This document shows positions 1 through 10,207 of a stretch of DNA of 64,000 nt, in pieces. The stretch spans positions 12,059,843 through 12,123,842 of the forward strand of contig JAEMBT020000003.1 in assembly GCA_018873245.2 (NCBI GenBank). The letters run 5' to 3'. The notes beneath the pieces are model-generated. The model saw only the letters and a list, made by a program, of their open reading frames with translations. It was not told where the DNA came from and did not search any database. This DNA comes from Archegozetes longisetosus (Eukaryota > Arthropoda > Arachnida > Sarcoptiformes > Trhypochthoniidae). How positions within the stretch are numbered: position 1 is the first letter of the stretch; every line of letters begins with the position of its first letter. The translations under genes were made by a program, and so were the position numbers.

Positions 1-198
1 AAACATTTTAGTTATACAGGGTGAGCATTTTAAAACCAAACCCAATCGAGTATCAAGACATGTTTTACTCATACTTTCTAAAGATAGGATTTATCAGAAA
101 AGTTTAATATTAGTACAGACCTAATTTAAACTTTTATTAAACATAAATCTAAGATAAAAATGAATAAAAACAAAAATGATGTTCATAATAGTCGAACG

Positions 199-1094
199 GA
201 TTGAGATGTACTAAATGGTCGGAGTACCCATAATAATCGGAAGAGGAGCCGAATTGATAGCACTCAACGAGACAAATAGATTGATGCAAGAATCGTTATG
301 CTACACCTACTGGTTGAAGAGATACGCCCCTCTTTATATAAAAGCTGGGTGAGTCCGGGCTAATAGGCCTAAGGGGGCTTACGACTCCTACCCCCAAGTG
401 TGACATCATTCGATTCAGTTCATCGAGCTGAACGTTTTGATACCACACTTGACCACTTGTAACCCGAACCTGACTACTTCTAGCCACCCAGACCTAACTC
501 CCTCAAAAATGCATGAACCTGGTTTTATCAAGTTGTAAACCAAATCAAACCTGATTTAAACTAAGGTACAATAGGTTAGGTCGCGACGCAATCTAACCTA
601 TTCTCCCTTAGTTTATATAAGGCTTGTTTGGGTTACGATTCGAGAAATCCAGGTTTATTCATTACGAGGCATTAAACCAAACAAAGATGGATATCTCGAG
701 AACTAAATGTGATAATTAATCAAGTAGGGTATCAAAATGCTCAGTTCGATATCATGAGTCTAATGGAATATCACTTGTCGGAGTCGGTCATTCTCGTCGG
801 GAGTTGGCCAGAAATGATCAGGTTGGGGTCGTAAATGGTCAAGTGTGGTATCAGAATGTTCAACTCGACGAACAGAATCCAATGATATATTACGCTTAGG
901 GGTGGGGATTCGAGAACCCCTTTAGACTCATTAGTCCGGATTCAGCCAGTTTCTACATTTAAAGGGGCGTATCTTTTCAACCATTGGACGTAGCTTAACG
1001 ATTCTTAGATGAATCGATTTATCTCGTTGAGTACTATGAATTTGGTTCTTCCGATTTTTGTGGCAACCGATCGTTTAGTACCTCTCAACCGGCT
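199..1094. mobile_element. Foldback element A inserted in the left TIR arm
   Basis: About 0.9 kb has no counterpart in the right arm, where the flanking sequences join directly near 4178-4185. Its two halves are inverted copies: 199-480 mirrors about 800-1094 (for example GATACCACACTTGACC near 438 against its complement near 840). The outer ends resemble GGATTGAGA and its complement. A hairpin built on CTAAGG and CCTTAG lies near 560-615. Part of the right half is also duplicated in tandem (around 725-775 and 848-898), which makes the palindrome asymmetric. A short AACG at both junctions (195-198, 1095-1098) may be the target duplication, but the ends are uncertain by several bases. No coding sequence is present. 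Confidence 0.65.
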
Positions 1095-1339
1095 AACGCA
1101 CTGTGTGGTTATTGTTACCACTTTAGCTGAAGAAGTGCCACACAAAGAAGTGGGTTTAAAAGCTTAAACAAATAAGCATGAAACTCCACAGAAATACTAG
1201 CAAAGCCAATATAAACATGGTTTCATTATCATTATCTTCGAACATAAATCAGTTGATGGTGATTATGAAATCATGTTTACACTAATTGTCCACAAACATC
1301 GAATAATATGAAAAACAATTCTCAAGACGCTCCTACTTT

Positions 1340-1880
1340 TAACCATGTCTAAGTGTAGAATTCGATCACACGTAAAATTCGATATTATGTCGAATTCGAC
1401 ATAAAATCGACTTCAATACATTATCAAACACGATATAATTCGACATCGATCGTGATCGAATTCTATATATAATAAAATTTGACATGCTGAATGTCGAATT
1501 CGATCAAATCTAGAATAATTCTATATGTTGAATTCCAGTAGATGTCTAATTCTGTTATATGTCGAATTGAATCACCTATAAAATTTTATTTTATGTAGAA
1601 TTCGGCACATTATAGAATATTCGACATATAATCGAATTCGACAATGAGCATATGTCAAATTCTATCATATATAGAGTTCGTTTACATGAAGAATATAACT
1701 AAATGTCTAATTCGATGTCAAATTATATCATATTTGATAATATATTGCAGCTGATTTTATATTGAATTTGATCACATGTAGAATTCGGCACGTAACAAAA
1801 TTTTTGAGATACGATCGAATTCTATATGTGATCGAATTCGACACATAGAGTTCGACTATATATGGAATTCGATAACATGT
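1340..1880. repeat. Degenerate palindromic GTCGAATTCGAC repeat tract, left copy
   Basis: The tract consists of many imperfect copies of a motif close to TGTCGAATTCGACA, in both orientations, separated by short AT-rich spacers such as ACATGTAGAATTC. It lies inside the left transposon arm, and a shorter counterpart lies in the right arm (about 3780-3935). One 45-base block (about 1719-1765) occurs again in the same orientation at about 3787-3832. The tract has therefore been rearranged rather than simply mirrored. It is non-coding. Confidence 0.6.
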
Positions 1881-2267
1881 AGAATTTTATAAGTCGAATA
1901 TATAAATATATATGTTATGACCAAAGTCGGAAATCATGGAATGCTGGCACTAGATATTGAATGCCGGCATTCCATGGGTCAGTTGTAGAAAGTCGGAAAA
2001 AGTTATAAATTCCTACTTTCCATAAATTATTTTATTGAATGCTAGCATTCAATGACTGTACTTATTGAATGCTTGGAATAGAAATTGAATAAACTGTAAA
2101 AATGAATTCAAAACAGCTTCTCGATTATGAAACTTTAGTCTTTCACTTGTTGTATAATACATTGTTTTTCAAAATAGATAACGAAAAAGAAAGTTATTCT
2201 TTGATAAATTAAAATTAATTATAAAAAAACTTGTGGTTTTCTATTCGACAAAAAAGAGTATCTGAAA

Positions 2268-3531
2268 TTGATAAGTGAAGTCAAATCAGCAAAAGTAAAT
2301 ACTAAAAAATTAAATGTAGACTATAATATGATTCGTAGATTTAACATAATGACAGTTGTAGATTACGAAAAACTTATTGTCCTAATCAATAAATCTAGTG
2401 ATATAGTATGTTACGTCGCGATCGAAGATATTTATGAAATACTAGACTTAATCCATAAAGCTATTGGTCATGGAAGGCCACGATATTCTCAGAGTCAAGG
2501 CTCTGTAGAGCGAGCTAATAGAGACATCGAAGACATCCTCAGTGGTTGGCTTAAAGATAACAAAACGAACAAATGGAGTGCAAGCCTTCGATTTGTTCAG
2601 TTTATAAAAACTGCAGTTACCGTACAGCAATAAAAAGAACACCTTATGAGGCAGTGTCCAGGCAGCCAGTAAAACTAAGTTTGAAAACAATAAAAATTGC
2701 TGATGGCATGATATCTGGTCTCACTACTGAAGAAGAATTGATAGAAGCTTTGGATGAGATTGATATCAGTGAGGAAACTATCGTTGAAACTTCAGAAAGT
2801 AGTGGTAATTCTATTCTTGACAAAGTATTGTCAGATGATGTTAATGATATGATAGCAAATTATAATGAGTCACTTCAAAAAAGTGAAAATTCAATGAAAT
2901 CGATGGTTTGGATGAGTCCAAGTGCGTTGTGTGCCGGAAGATAACAACTGGAGCTCATAAATTCAAATTTCGTGAACAAAATGTTCACTTAATCTGTGGT
3001 ACAGTTAAAGGAGAGAATGAAGGCTATGTTAGTGAAATCATATGCAATCTGAAGTCTCAATCTGCAGCGAAGTCGCGTGAAGAATCTCTAATCGGTTTGA
3101 CATTACAGGCAGAGAGAATGATTAATTCAAGCGATAAATCATTGGCTGCAAAAGAAGTTGGAAAAATATGACGGTTTCGATTCCGAGTGTAGATAAGGGG
3201 AAGTCGACTTCAGAAACATAATAGCAGTAGTCTTGGAGCAGGTAAACAACAATTATAGACTGGGCACGGAAAATGGTATTATATCTCGTTTATTTTCAAG
3301 AAGTGAATTAAGAGCTGTCGACCAAAAATTTTTTGGTCCAGAAAGTGTTCCGAAAGATAAATCTATTTCACTGAGACAAGAGTGAACGCTATCATCTATG
3401 TCATGGACATCGTGTTATTAAATGTAATTGTAGGAAAAACTGTTATTCAAAGCGATGCATTTGTAAATCAAAAAATATTCTTCGTAACTCTGGTTGTCAC
3501 AATAGCAATTCGTGTTCAAATAAATGAAAAT
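2268..3531 (+). pseudogene. Broken Ginger/KRBA2-like integrase gene
   Basis: Three reading frames carry consecutive parts of one protein. Frame one (2268-2633) has an N-terminal part ending in IHKAIGHG, the start of an HHCC integrase zinc region. It jumps straight to RPRYSQSQGSVERANRDIE, which holds the third catalytic acidic residue (the E of SVERAN). The core between them, including the first two catalytic aspartates, is deleted; a shared GHG/HGK-type motif at the join suggests microhomology. A frameshift near 2630 moves the reading to a second frame (YRTAIKRTPYEAVSRQP, to about 2910). A second shift near 2908 gives a Cys/His module (CVVC, then H and C). A last frame (about 3385-3531) encodes a Cys-rich tail containing CNCRKNCYSKRCICKSK. 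This order matches KRBA2-like integrase proteins as I know them. The gene cannot make a working enzyme. Confidence 0.75.
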
Positions 3532-3779
3532 ATATTAGAAAAGAATATGGTTTAACTTTTAATTTCTACTTCCAGCATTCAATAAATGAAGTCATTGAAT
3601 GCTGGCATTCAATAAAATAAGTTATGGAAAGTAAGAATTTATAACTTTTCCGGTTTTCCACAACTGATCCGTGGAACGCCGGCATTCAATATTTAGTGCC
3701 AGTATTCCATGATATCCAACTTTCGTCATATGTATTTATATATTTATATATTCGACTTATAAAATTCTACATTTTTTCG

Positions 3780-3935
3780 AAATCGATGTCGAATTATATC
3801 GTATTTGATAATATATTGCAGTCGATTTTGTCGAATTCGACACATGATAGAATATTCGACATACAATCGAATTCTATATGTGATCGAATTCTTCATATGA
3901 TCGAATTCTACGTGTTATCGAACTCTACACTTAAA
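3780..3935. repeat. Degenerate palindromic GTCGAATTCGAC repeat tract, right copy
   Basis: This is the shorter counterpart of the tract at 1340-1880. It carries motifs such as GTCGAATTCGACA and TGATCGAATTCT about every 20-25 bases. It is non-coding and part of the right transposon arm. Confidence 0.55.
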
Positions 3936-4233
3936 CGCGGTTAAAATTGGGCGCATCTTGAGACTTTTTTTCAAATTATTAGATGGTTGTGGACAATTAG
4001 TGTAAACATGATTTCATTATCACCATCAACTGATCCATGTCCAAGGATAATGATAATGAAATTATGTTTATATTGGTTTTGCTAGTATTTCTGCGGAGTT
4101 TCATGCTTATTTGTTTAAGCTTTTAAACCCACTTCTTTATGTAGCGCTCTTTCAGCTAAAGTGGTGATAATTGACCACACAGTTCGATCGACTGTTGTGA
4201 ACACCATTTTTGTTTTTATTCATTCTTATCTTA

Positions 4234-4795
4234 AAATGGAGACTTGAAACCGATTGGTGGAAATACCAGTTAAAATTGATGGAAACTTCAAGATCAATGC
4301 ATTTTAAACACTAGAGTCGGCATATTAGCCGCCACTGGGACTATGATCATGATTAAATTAACGATTAATTTGTTAATTAATTATGAGGCAATGCAAACTT
4401 CTTTAAAAGTTTAGAGCAAAATGATCATGCGCTTTATTAAAATAGAGTTCTGTACGGGTTCGCAAACTTTTATTACAAAGTTGTAACATTGAAAACATTG
4501 AAGAACTCATTGTTTGTTCATCTAATTTAAGCTTAATAAGTTCATAAACTTTGTAATACGAGTTTGCGAATCCGTACAGAACTCTATTTTAATAAAACGC
4601 ATAATCACTTTGCTCTAAACTTTTAAAGAAGTTTGCATTGCCTCATAATTAATTAACAAATTAATCGTTAATTTAATTATGATCATAGTCCCAGTGGCAG
4701 CTAATATGCCGATTCTAATGTTTAAAATACATTGATCTTGAAGTTTCAACCGATTTTAACTGGCATTTCCACCAATCGGTTTCAAGTCTCCGTTG
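4234..4795. mobile_element. Foldback/MITE element B with TTA target duplication, inserted in the right TIR arm
   Basis: The 562-bp insert is a near-perfect palindrome, with 4234-4483 mirroring about 4550-4795 around a loop of roughly 65 bases. The termini share GGAGACTTGAAACCGATTGG after four partly matching bases. TTA flanks both sides (4231-4233 and 4796-4798). The uninterrupted sequence exists in the left arm at about 143-155, so the insertion boundary is visible directly. A TTA duplication with TIRs fits PIF/Harbinger-type MITEs, but no transposase is present and the superfamily is inferred from the duplication alone. Confidence 0.75.
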
Positions 4796-5106
4796 TTAGA
4801 TTTATGTTTAATAAAAGTTCAAATTAGGTCTTTACTAATATTGAACTTTTCTTTAGAGAATATGAATAAAACATGTCTTGATATTCGATTGGGCTCAGTT
4901 TTAAAATGTCCACCATGTATATCTACAAACCAAGGTGTAAGTCTCTGATCAGTCTCTGTTTCTCTACTGAGATCTATAAAGAGCTTAACTAATATAATCC
5001 TTATGATTAAATAGTGGAATTTTTAGCGATATAAACTTTGACTCATTAGTGTTTGGCGTAAAATATTTTAAAAATTCGCTGATGAAATACTATTTCTCAA
5101 AAAGTC

Positions 5107-5395
5107 GGTAAGATTATAGCAGTCGTGGCAGAATAGAAAAGCTACAATTATATTGTAGTTACTAAAGAAGAGGAGAGAAACAAAACTTAACCTAACCCCA
5201 ACCTAACCTAAAAATAAAGAAATTATAAATATAAATAATTTTTTAAATATTAAATTGAAAAACCTAAAAAAATTTGTGGGGGATGAGGTCTGGGGGGTTT
5301 TGACTACCATATTCTGAGTGCTGGGACCACTTAGAGTCTGAATATATATACGAATAGGGGTCGTCCTATTTTGCCACGACTGCTATAATCATACC
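5107..5395. mobile_element. 289-bp MITE with 9-bp target site duplication
   Basis: The ends are inverted repeats of about 28 bases: GGTAAGATTATAGCAGTCGT on the left and the complement of GGTATGATTATAGCAGTCGT on the right. The flanks carry a perfect 9-base direct repeat, CAAAAAGTC, at 5098-5106 and 5396-5404. There is no coding capacity. Inside, at about 5188-5210, is a short run of CCTAA-type units resembling the arthropod telomere repeat. A 9-base duplication fits Mutator-like elements; an 8-base reading (AAAAAGTC) would fit hAT. No transposase is present to decide. Confidence 0.75.
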
Positions 5396-5404
5396 CAAAA
5401 AGTC

Positions 5405-7160
5405 GAATCCATTGACTCGTCAAAATTTTAGCGAAAACAATTTATTATATTTTGCATAAATTTCATTTTTATAAAAAAAATTGAAATGTTCTCCTCAACA
5501 TAAAAATTTTACAGTTTATTTTATCAATATTTTTATACAATTTTCAATAGATCATTAATCTCACGATTTGTTTGAACTACTTTTTCACTTGATTTTCTTT
5601 TTGGGCTGACTTTTCATTAGATCTTTCAAAAATTTCATGCAAAAATTCTTGCATTTTAGAAACAGATGCTGTATCTAAAGAATATACAGTTCCATAAAAA
5701 TTGGATTTAGTTTTCTACACGTGCTTTAGCATCTGGATATCTAAAAGTCTTACACGTGAAATCAGCGATACTTTCTCATAAGCCAAACATAAGTCATACA
5801 AACAGTACTTAAGTTCATGAATATCAAAATTAGATTTGAATAAATCTGGTTGAATATCACATTTAGTACATAAAATAGTTTGATTTATGTTTTCAGAATA
5901 AACTTTTTATTTCATTTTATAAAAATCAACATTTGTTTTACAAAAAACGTATTGATAACCATTAAGAGTTTAGAGATAAGCATTAGAAAAATTGGGTTAC
6001 AGCGACTAGATTTCAAACCTAAAGGCTCCAAATTTTCCCGCAAGTCCGTTGAGTTTTATAAACTTTGAGGAGAGGCTATTCATAGACTAACGCATTGAAA
6101 TTAAATGGATTAGCTGGGAAAATCTATTATCTAATGAAAGTTAGCAGTATATTGTTTTATGAGAAAGTCGCAGAAGGAAAAGAATCCACTCAAATAGTTA
6201 TTAGTTAATGTTCTAAAAAGCCCATATCTTATCTTAGAATACTAGCAGAGTTAAAGTCAAATTTACAGTACTATCACATTTATTAATATCCTTGTTTGCC
6301 AGGCGTGTTTCTGTAACTATTCGTTTAATTAATTTATCAATTGCATCAATCAGGATTATATCGATAAATACTTCATTATAATTGTGTTATACCCTGATGA
6401 GTAAATATTTTTCAATAGTGTTCTTTGAAAAACTTAATCTATATCCTAGAAAATGAATGCAAGATCATTGTCGCAACACTTCTTAATTAATTCCAATTTA
6501 TTGTGAAGTTGCAGGATTCCTATGAAAATTGTTTACTTAAGTAACTTTGTTTACAAGTAATTTTATGCTCTTCATTACTTTTGTATAGAAGAGGAATTCA
6601 AAATCAGAAGTTCAGTCAAAATTAAACTTCGATCGATTTTCACGAATTAAACTTGCGCCTGAAGGATTGATGACAGTTTGGTAGAAGTCGGTTTAGCAAA
6701 ATGTTAGTTTAGTAAGCAAAATGTTTAACAAGTCAGTTTAACCGAGACAGGTCAAAATCAATTTTGCAACTGATTTTCTCATCACTAAATCTCAAGTTTT
6801 ATTCGTCCGATCATATTTTCTAAAGCAAAATAAAAATATGATAGCAATCAACAGATTCAGATAAAAGTTTAAGCATCAATAGCCAAAAGAAAATGATAAG
6901 ACTAAAAGTACTTAAATACCGAATTCTGATTTCCACTCATATTTAAGCTCAGTTTTGACATTTTAAAAAATATATATACTTTAATTTATTAATAGAGTTA
7001 CGAAAGTTGTTTACTTAAACTTTTAGTATAATTTAATATAGTTCTATATTTACTAATTTAGCTTAACGACTCCTTATTTACAGTATATGATTATTGATAA
7101 ACTTTCAGAATTGATTACATCGATAATGATATATTTTTAAGTGCAACATCGAGTGTATAC
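5405..7160. other. Intergenic DNA, no gene seen
   Basis: This is AT-rich sequence with frequent stops in all frames. The only longer frame (5880-6068) has no recognisable family or plausible gene context. A segment near 6670-6705 (GTCGGTTTAGCAAAATG) is loosely inverted relative to 7990-8020, so an older element may span 6.65-8.03 kb, but this match is weak. Confidence 0.5.
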
Positions 7161-7164
7161 TCAA

Positions 7165-7875
7165 AACTTAGATTATGTGCCGTTTCGCCGAATTTCTTTT
7201 CGCCGAACTGCATTTCGTCGAATTACACTTCGCCGAATTTACATACAGGTGTATCTATCTATAGATTTTTTCGTATAGAGAAATATAAATTGTATACTTG
7301 ATGAAATAAAATTGATTCTACAGCAATAGTAACTTAATTTGAGAGAAAAGGGCCATTCAATATTTTCATTGCATTCTAAGATCTAAGTGTTTACAAAAAA
7401 TCTTAAATTGCCTGGTTTTTAAGTCTATACAGAGGTATATTATCTTAAAAATAATATAAACAATAAAAATGTCCTGATTTTGGCTAAAATTTTGTGATAT
7501 TTTGCTAAAATATTGAATTCTGTCCGCACTTTGCTTTATTTCTGATTACGGCACTGCTCTGAAGAGCAAAAAATGTGTTGCAACTTATTTACAGTAGACT
7601 GAGAACGCTGATAACATTCACTCAAATTCGTATTATTAGTTGAATCACTATTGCAAAAACTTCATTATAGAGCAACGTATCTTACTTTTTTATTTGATTT
7701 AAATATTTTTTTGGCTAAGTTACTCACATAAAATAGCTATCTCAATTAGGTTTGCTAATAGGAAAGAAAAGCTTCTAGGGGTAGGTATAGTTGTATGTAA
7801 ACTCGGCGAAGTGCAATTCGGCGAAATGCAGTTCAGCGAAAAGAAATTGAGCGAAATGGCAAATTACCGAAACTT
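7165..7875. mobile_element. About 0.7-kb element with TTCGCCGAA-type inverted terminal repeats
   Basis: The left end (about 7177-7248) contains four spaced TTTCGCCGAA-type units. The right end (about 7793-7863) is its inverted copy, with GGCGAA units in the same spacing. The two ends match over roughly 70 bases with few differences. Flanking AAACTTA occurs on both sides (about 7164-7170 and 7869-7876), a possible 7-8-base target duplication with one mismatch. The roughly 550-base interior is AT-rich and has no coding frame. It is likely a non-autonomous DNA transposon. The subterminal tandem units could be transposase binding sites, which is inference. Confidence 0.65.
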
Positions 7876-8244
7876 ATATTCTTTAAAACTCGAGCTCTTC
7901 ATTATGAATCTGAAAAATAAAGAGGTTTTCTAAAATCTAGGCTCACAACAGGAAAACAGAGCATTCAGGCTAAACTGATTGGTTAAAATAGCATTCCGCT
8001 AAACTGACTCCTGTCAGGATGTTCCTTCCATTTTAGGTCATATTAAAAGCTGGGAAAAACAAACTTAAGACCTTTTGAGTAAAAACTTATAATTTGAGCC
8101 CAAAAACGATGAAACTGATAATTTGGATAACTCTGAAGGTTGACTCGGTTTGAGTTGTCGTGTCCCATATGGCAGTAGCAGTTGATTCGCGATAATGCTG
8201 TAATTAGATTGAATATCTTGCTGAGTTTGAAAGACTCGATACAA

Positions 8245-8845
8245 AAAATTTGGTTATACCCGACTGATAGAAATCCACTTTATAGACATTCGATTGATAG
8301 ACACTTGATTAGAGAGACATTTTTAAGCTATTCAAAATAACTCTTTAAATTTATTTATACATCTGAGACGTTAAAATAATTGTATATTAATTAAACTGAA
8401 AGTCAAGTGCATCGAATCTCATATCTACTAATTCGTTAATCTTAAGATCGTGTGATAATTAAGATGTTTAACATACGCAAAATGCAAACCTATTCAACTA
8501 TTTTTCAAGTGAATGAAAAGTGATTTTTATTTTGAGTCTATTCAGCTCAATATATTAATTTGTTATTTAATTAGAATATTTCTGCATATCTATATTTGAA
8601 TTTTATTAATTGGTTAGAGTTTGTGTAATCTATCTGTAAACTACGTCTGAATTAAGTTTCACTCAATCAAACAAAGGGAAAAGTGATCACTTTTCAAAAT
8701 TAGATTCAATTAGATTGTTTAGAATTAACATCAATTAATCTCCTCAATAACCAAAATTTTCATTAGCGAATAATTAGTCTATTAAATGAAATGTCTATGA
8801 AGTGAAATGTCTATAAACTGGGAAGACACCATACAGAAAATTGTG
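8245..8845. mobile_element. About 0.6-kb element with ATAGACATT-type inverted terminal repeats
   Basis: The left end (about 8250-8331) holds repeated ATAGACATT/ATAGACACTT units. The right end (about 8770-8845) holds the same units inverted, as AATGTCTAT. The best-matching pair is CACTTTATAGACATT on the left against the complement of CAGTTTATAGACATT on the right. The interior is AT-rich and non-coding. The exact termini and target duplication are not clear. It is built like the element at 7165-7875 but from an unrelated unit. Confidence 0.55.
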
Positions 8846-8849
8846 GTTA

Positions 8850-10207
8850 AGAAGTATGCAACTATTGCTAGCAGTTGCAACGCTAAAGGATCAATGAGAA
8901 TAATCATAAAAGTCAACTACTTTATTCCTTATTAAACCAGTCAATTATTCGTCTAAGCTTTTGACGATAGTCCGTTTGGTGCTGCCTCTGACGGATTTTC
9001 AATTTCAAGTTTGATAGCATTTCTGGAGTGATTTGGCTTTTTTGTTACTAATTGACTGACATTTGTTGATATACTTTGATTGGTTGGACGCGTTTAAACG
9101 TCTCTTCATAATATATTTTAAGCGCATTAAAGTATAGTGCAAAGGTGTTTACGATACCTATACCGATCGCTTTTGCTGACGCCTAGCGTTTCAGTTAACT
9201 TTGATTAACTCAAAAGCTCACACGATTTTATCTAGAAACATGATGTTTTTTTTAAGAATAATTTGTCCAGTTCAATATTTTTAAATAGAAATAAAAATTA
9301 GGAAATGTTTATAAGTTGGATTTTTCAGTTATTCGAAAATGACACAAATAACTTACATTTGACTCCATAATCATTTTCATCATTTATTTGTTATTTTTGG
9401 ATTAAATGAATTTTTTTATTTTTAACTTGAGAGTTTAGCCGATAAAATTGTAAATAATGAGCAGAAAATCAAAATAATAATATCTAAGTAGTTTTGTGAT
9501 AAAACATAATTTTTGTACAATAGTTCTGTGCTCGTCTGCCATATAATGTGATCGCCTGAATATTGATCGATTTATTTGAAAGTTGTAGCATAATACAAGT
9601 CATATAAGTTAATAGATGTTACAATAATAGTAATGTAATCCCAATGCAATCATTGCAACAACGCTTTAAGGATTACTCAGCAGACGCTATAAACTGATTG
9701 GTTCGCAACATCTCTCGTACTATTTCTCTATTTTGATCGATCGTTATTTTGGAAGCGCATAGACTTCATATTGATATACAAAAGAATGAACTCACACATA
9801 GACTGTGTCGAAAGAGTACACAAGTTGTGTATTTAGGTATCGGTTAGCAATAAAATTGAGTAAATAAAACTATTTGACCCTTTGATGATTCGAACGCATT
9901 TAAACAGCAATTATGAGAACTCATACACCTGTTTACGTTTGTCCATTCACAAGTTATCTTTCCATCAATTAATGAGTATTTGAGTGCTTCAAAAGCTTTT
10001 TGTCTTACATTTAAGGTGTGAGAGTCAGACATTAGACGAGTGCATTCATTTTGGTTAATAACCGATGCCTAAACTGTTGAAATAGGTTCAACTTGAAGTT
10101 CATTGCCATCTTTTGTGTTACCACTTGTCTATTACAGAGTAGATTTGACGCGCTTCTAGTGGAAGCTTGCAACATTTCACAATTTACTCATTTCAATTGA
10201 CTTAAAC
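8850..10207. other. Intergenic DNA upstream of the secreted-protein gene
   Basis: I see no supportable gene. The minus-strand frame at 9844-10032 has no family resemblance. The stretch directly before 10208 presumably contains the promoter of the following gene, but I recognise no specific motif. Confidence 0.45.

Larger units (their letters stand above)
15..2081 (+). repeat. Left terminal inverted repeat arm
   Basis: This arm pairs with 3568-4919. Clear blocks are 15-198 with 4158-4233 plus 4799-4919, 1095-1345 with about 3945-4185, and 1865-2081 with 3568-3770. The innermost part contains short palindromes built on TTGAATGC.GCATTCAA and a match to a thymine-rich stretch ending in CTTTCCATAA. 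A 14-base segment near 87-100 has no partner in the right arm. Position 199-1094 is a later insertion that is missing from the right arm. Confidence 0.75.
15..4919. mobile_element. DNA transposon with very long terminal inverted repeats, with nested insertions
   Basis: The sequence from about 15 to 2081 reappears in reverse complement from about 4919 back to 3568, leaving a unique centre (2082-3567) that holds a broken integrase gene. The outer ends read TACAGGGTG on the left and the complement of TACATGGTG on the right. Both are flanked by TA (13-14 and 4920-4921), which would fit a TA target duplication, although TA is weak evidence in AT-rich DNA. Each arm carries its own secondary insertion (199-1094 and 4234-4795). 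Without these the arms are roughly 1.17 kb and 0.79 kb; the difference is mostly a longer GAATTC-type repeat tract on the left. The coding part resembles the integrase of Ginger/KRBA2-like elements. Very long TIRs are also known in Polintons, but no polymerase B or capsid gene is present. The copy is non-autonomous because its integrase is broken. Confidence 0.75.
3568..4919 (-). repeat. Right terminal inverted repeat arm
   Basis: This is the reverse-complement partner of 15-2081 and is shorter because its GAATTC-type tract is reduced to about 3780-3935. The block 3945-4233 mirrors 1095-1345 and then 150-198 of the left arm directly. It therefore records the uninterrupted state of the left arm. 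The arm is itself interrupted by a foldback element at 4234-4795 and continues at 4799 with the mirror of left-arm 15-148. Confidence 0.75.

Noticed and set aside
296-487. Minus-strand frame of 63 codons
   Set aside because: It lies inside foldback element A, where the palindromic sequence gives chance frames on both strands.
1340-1880. Regularly spaced palindromes considered as a CRISPR array
   Set aside because: Units are degenerate, occur in both orientations and lack unique equal-length spacers; the genome is eukaryotic.
5188-5210. CCTAA units considered as a chromosome end
   Set aside because: There are only a few imperfect units inside a defined MITE, with unique sequence on both sides.
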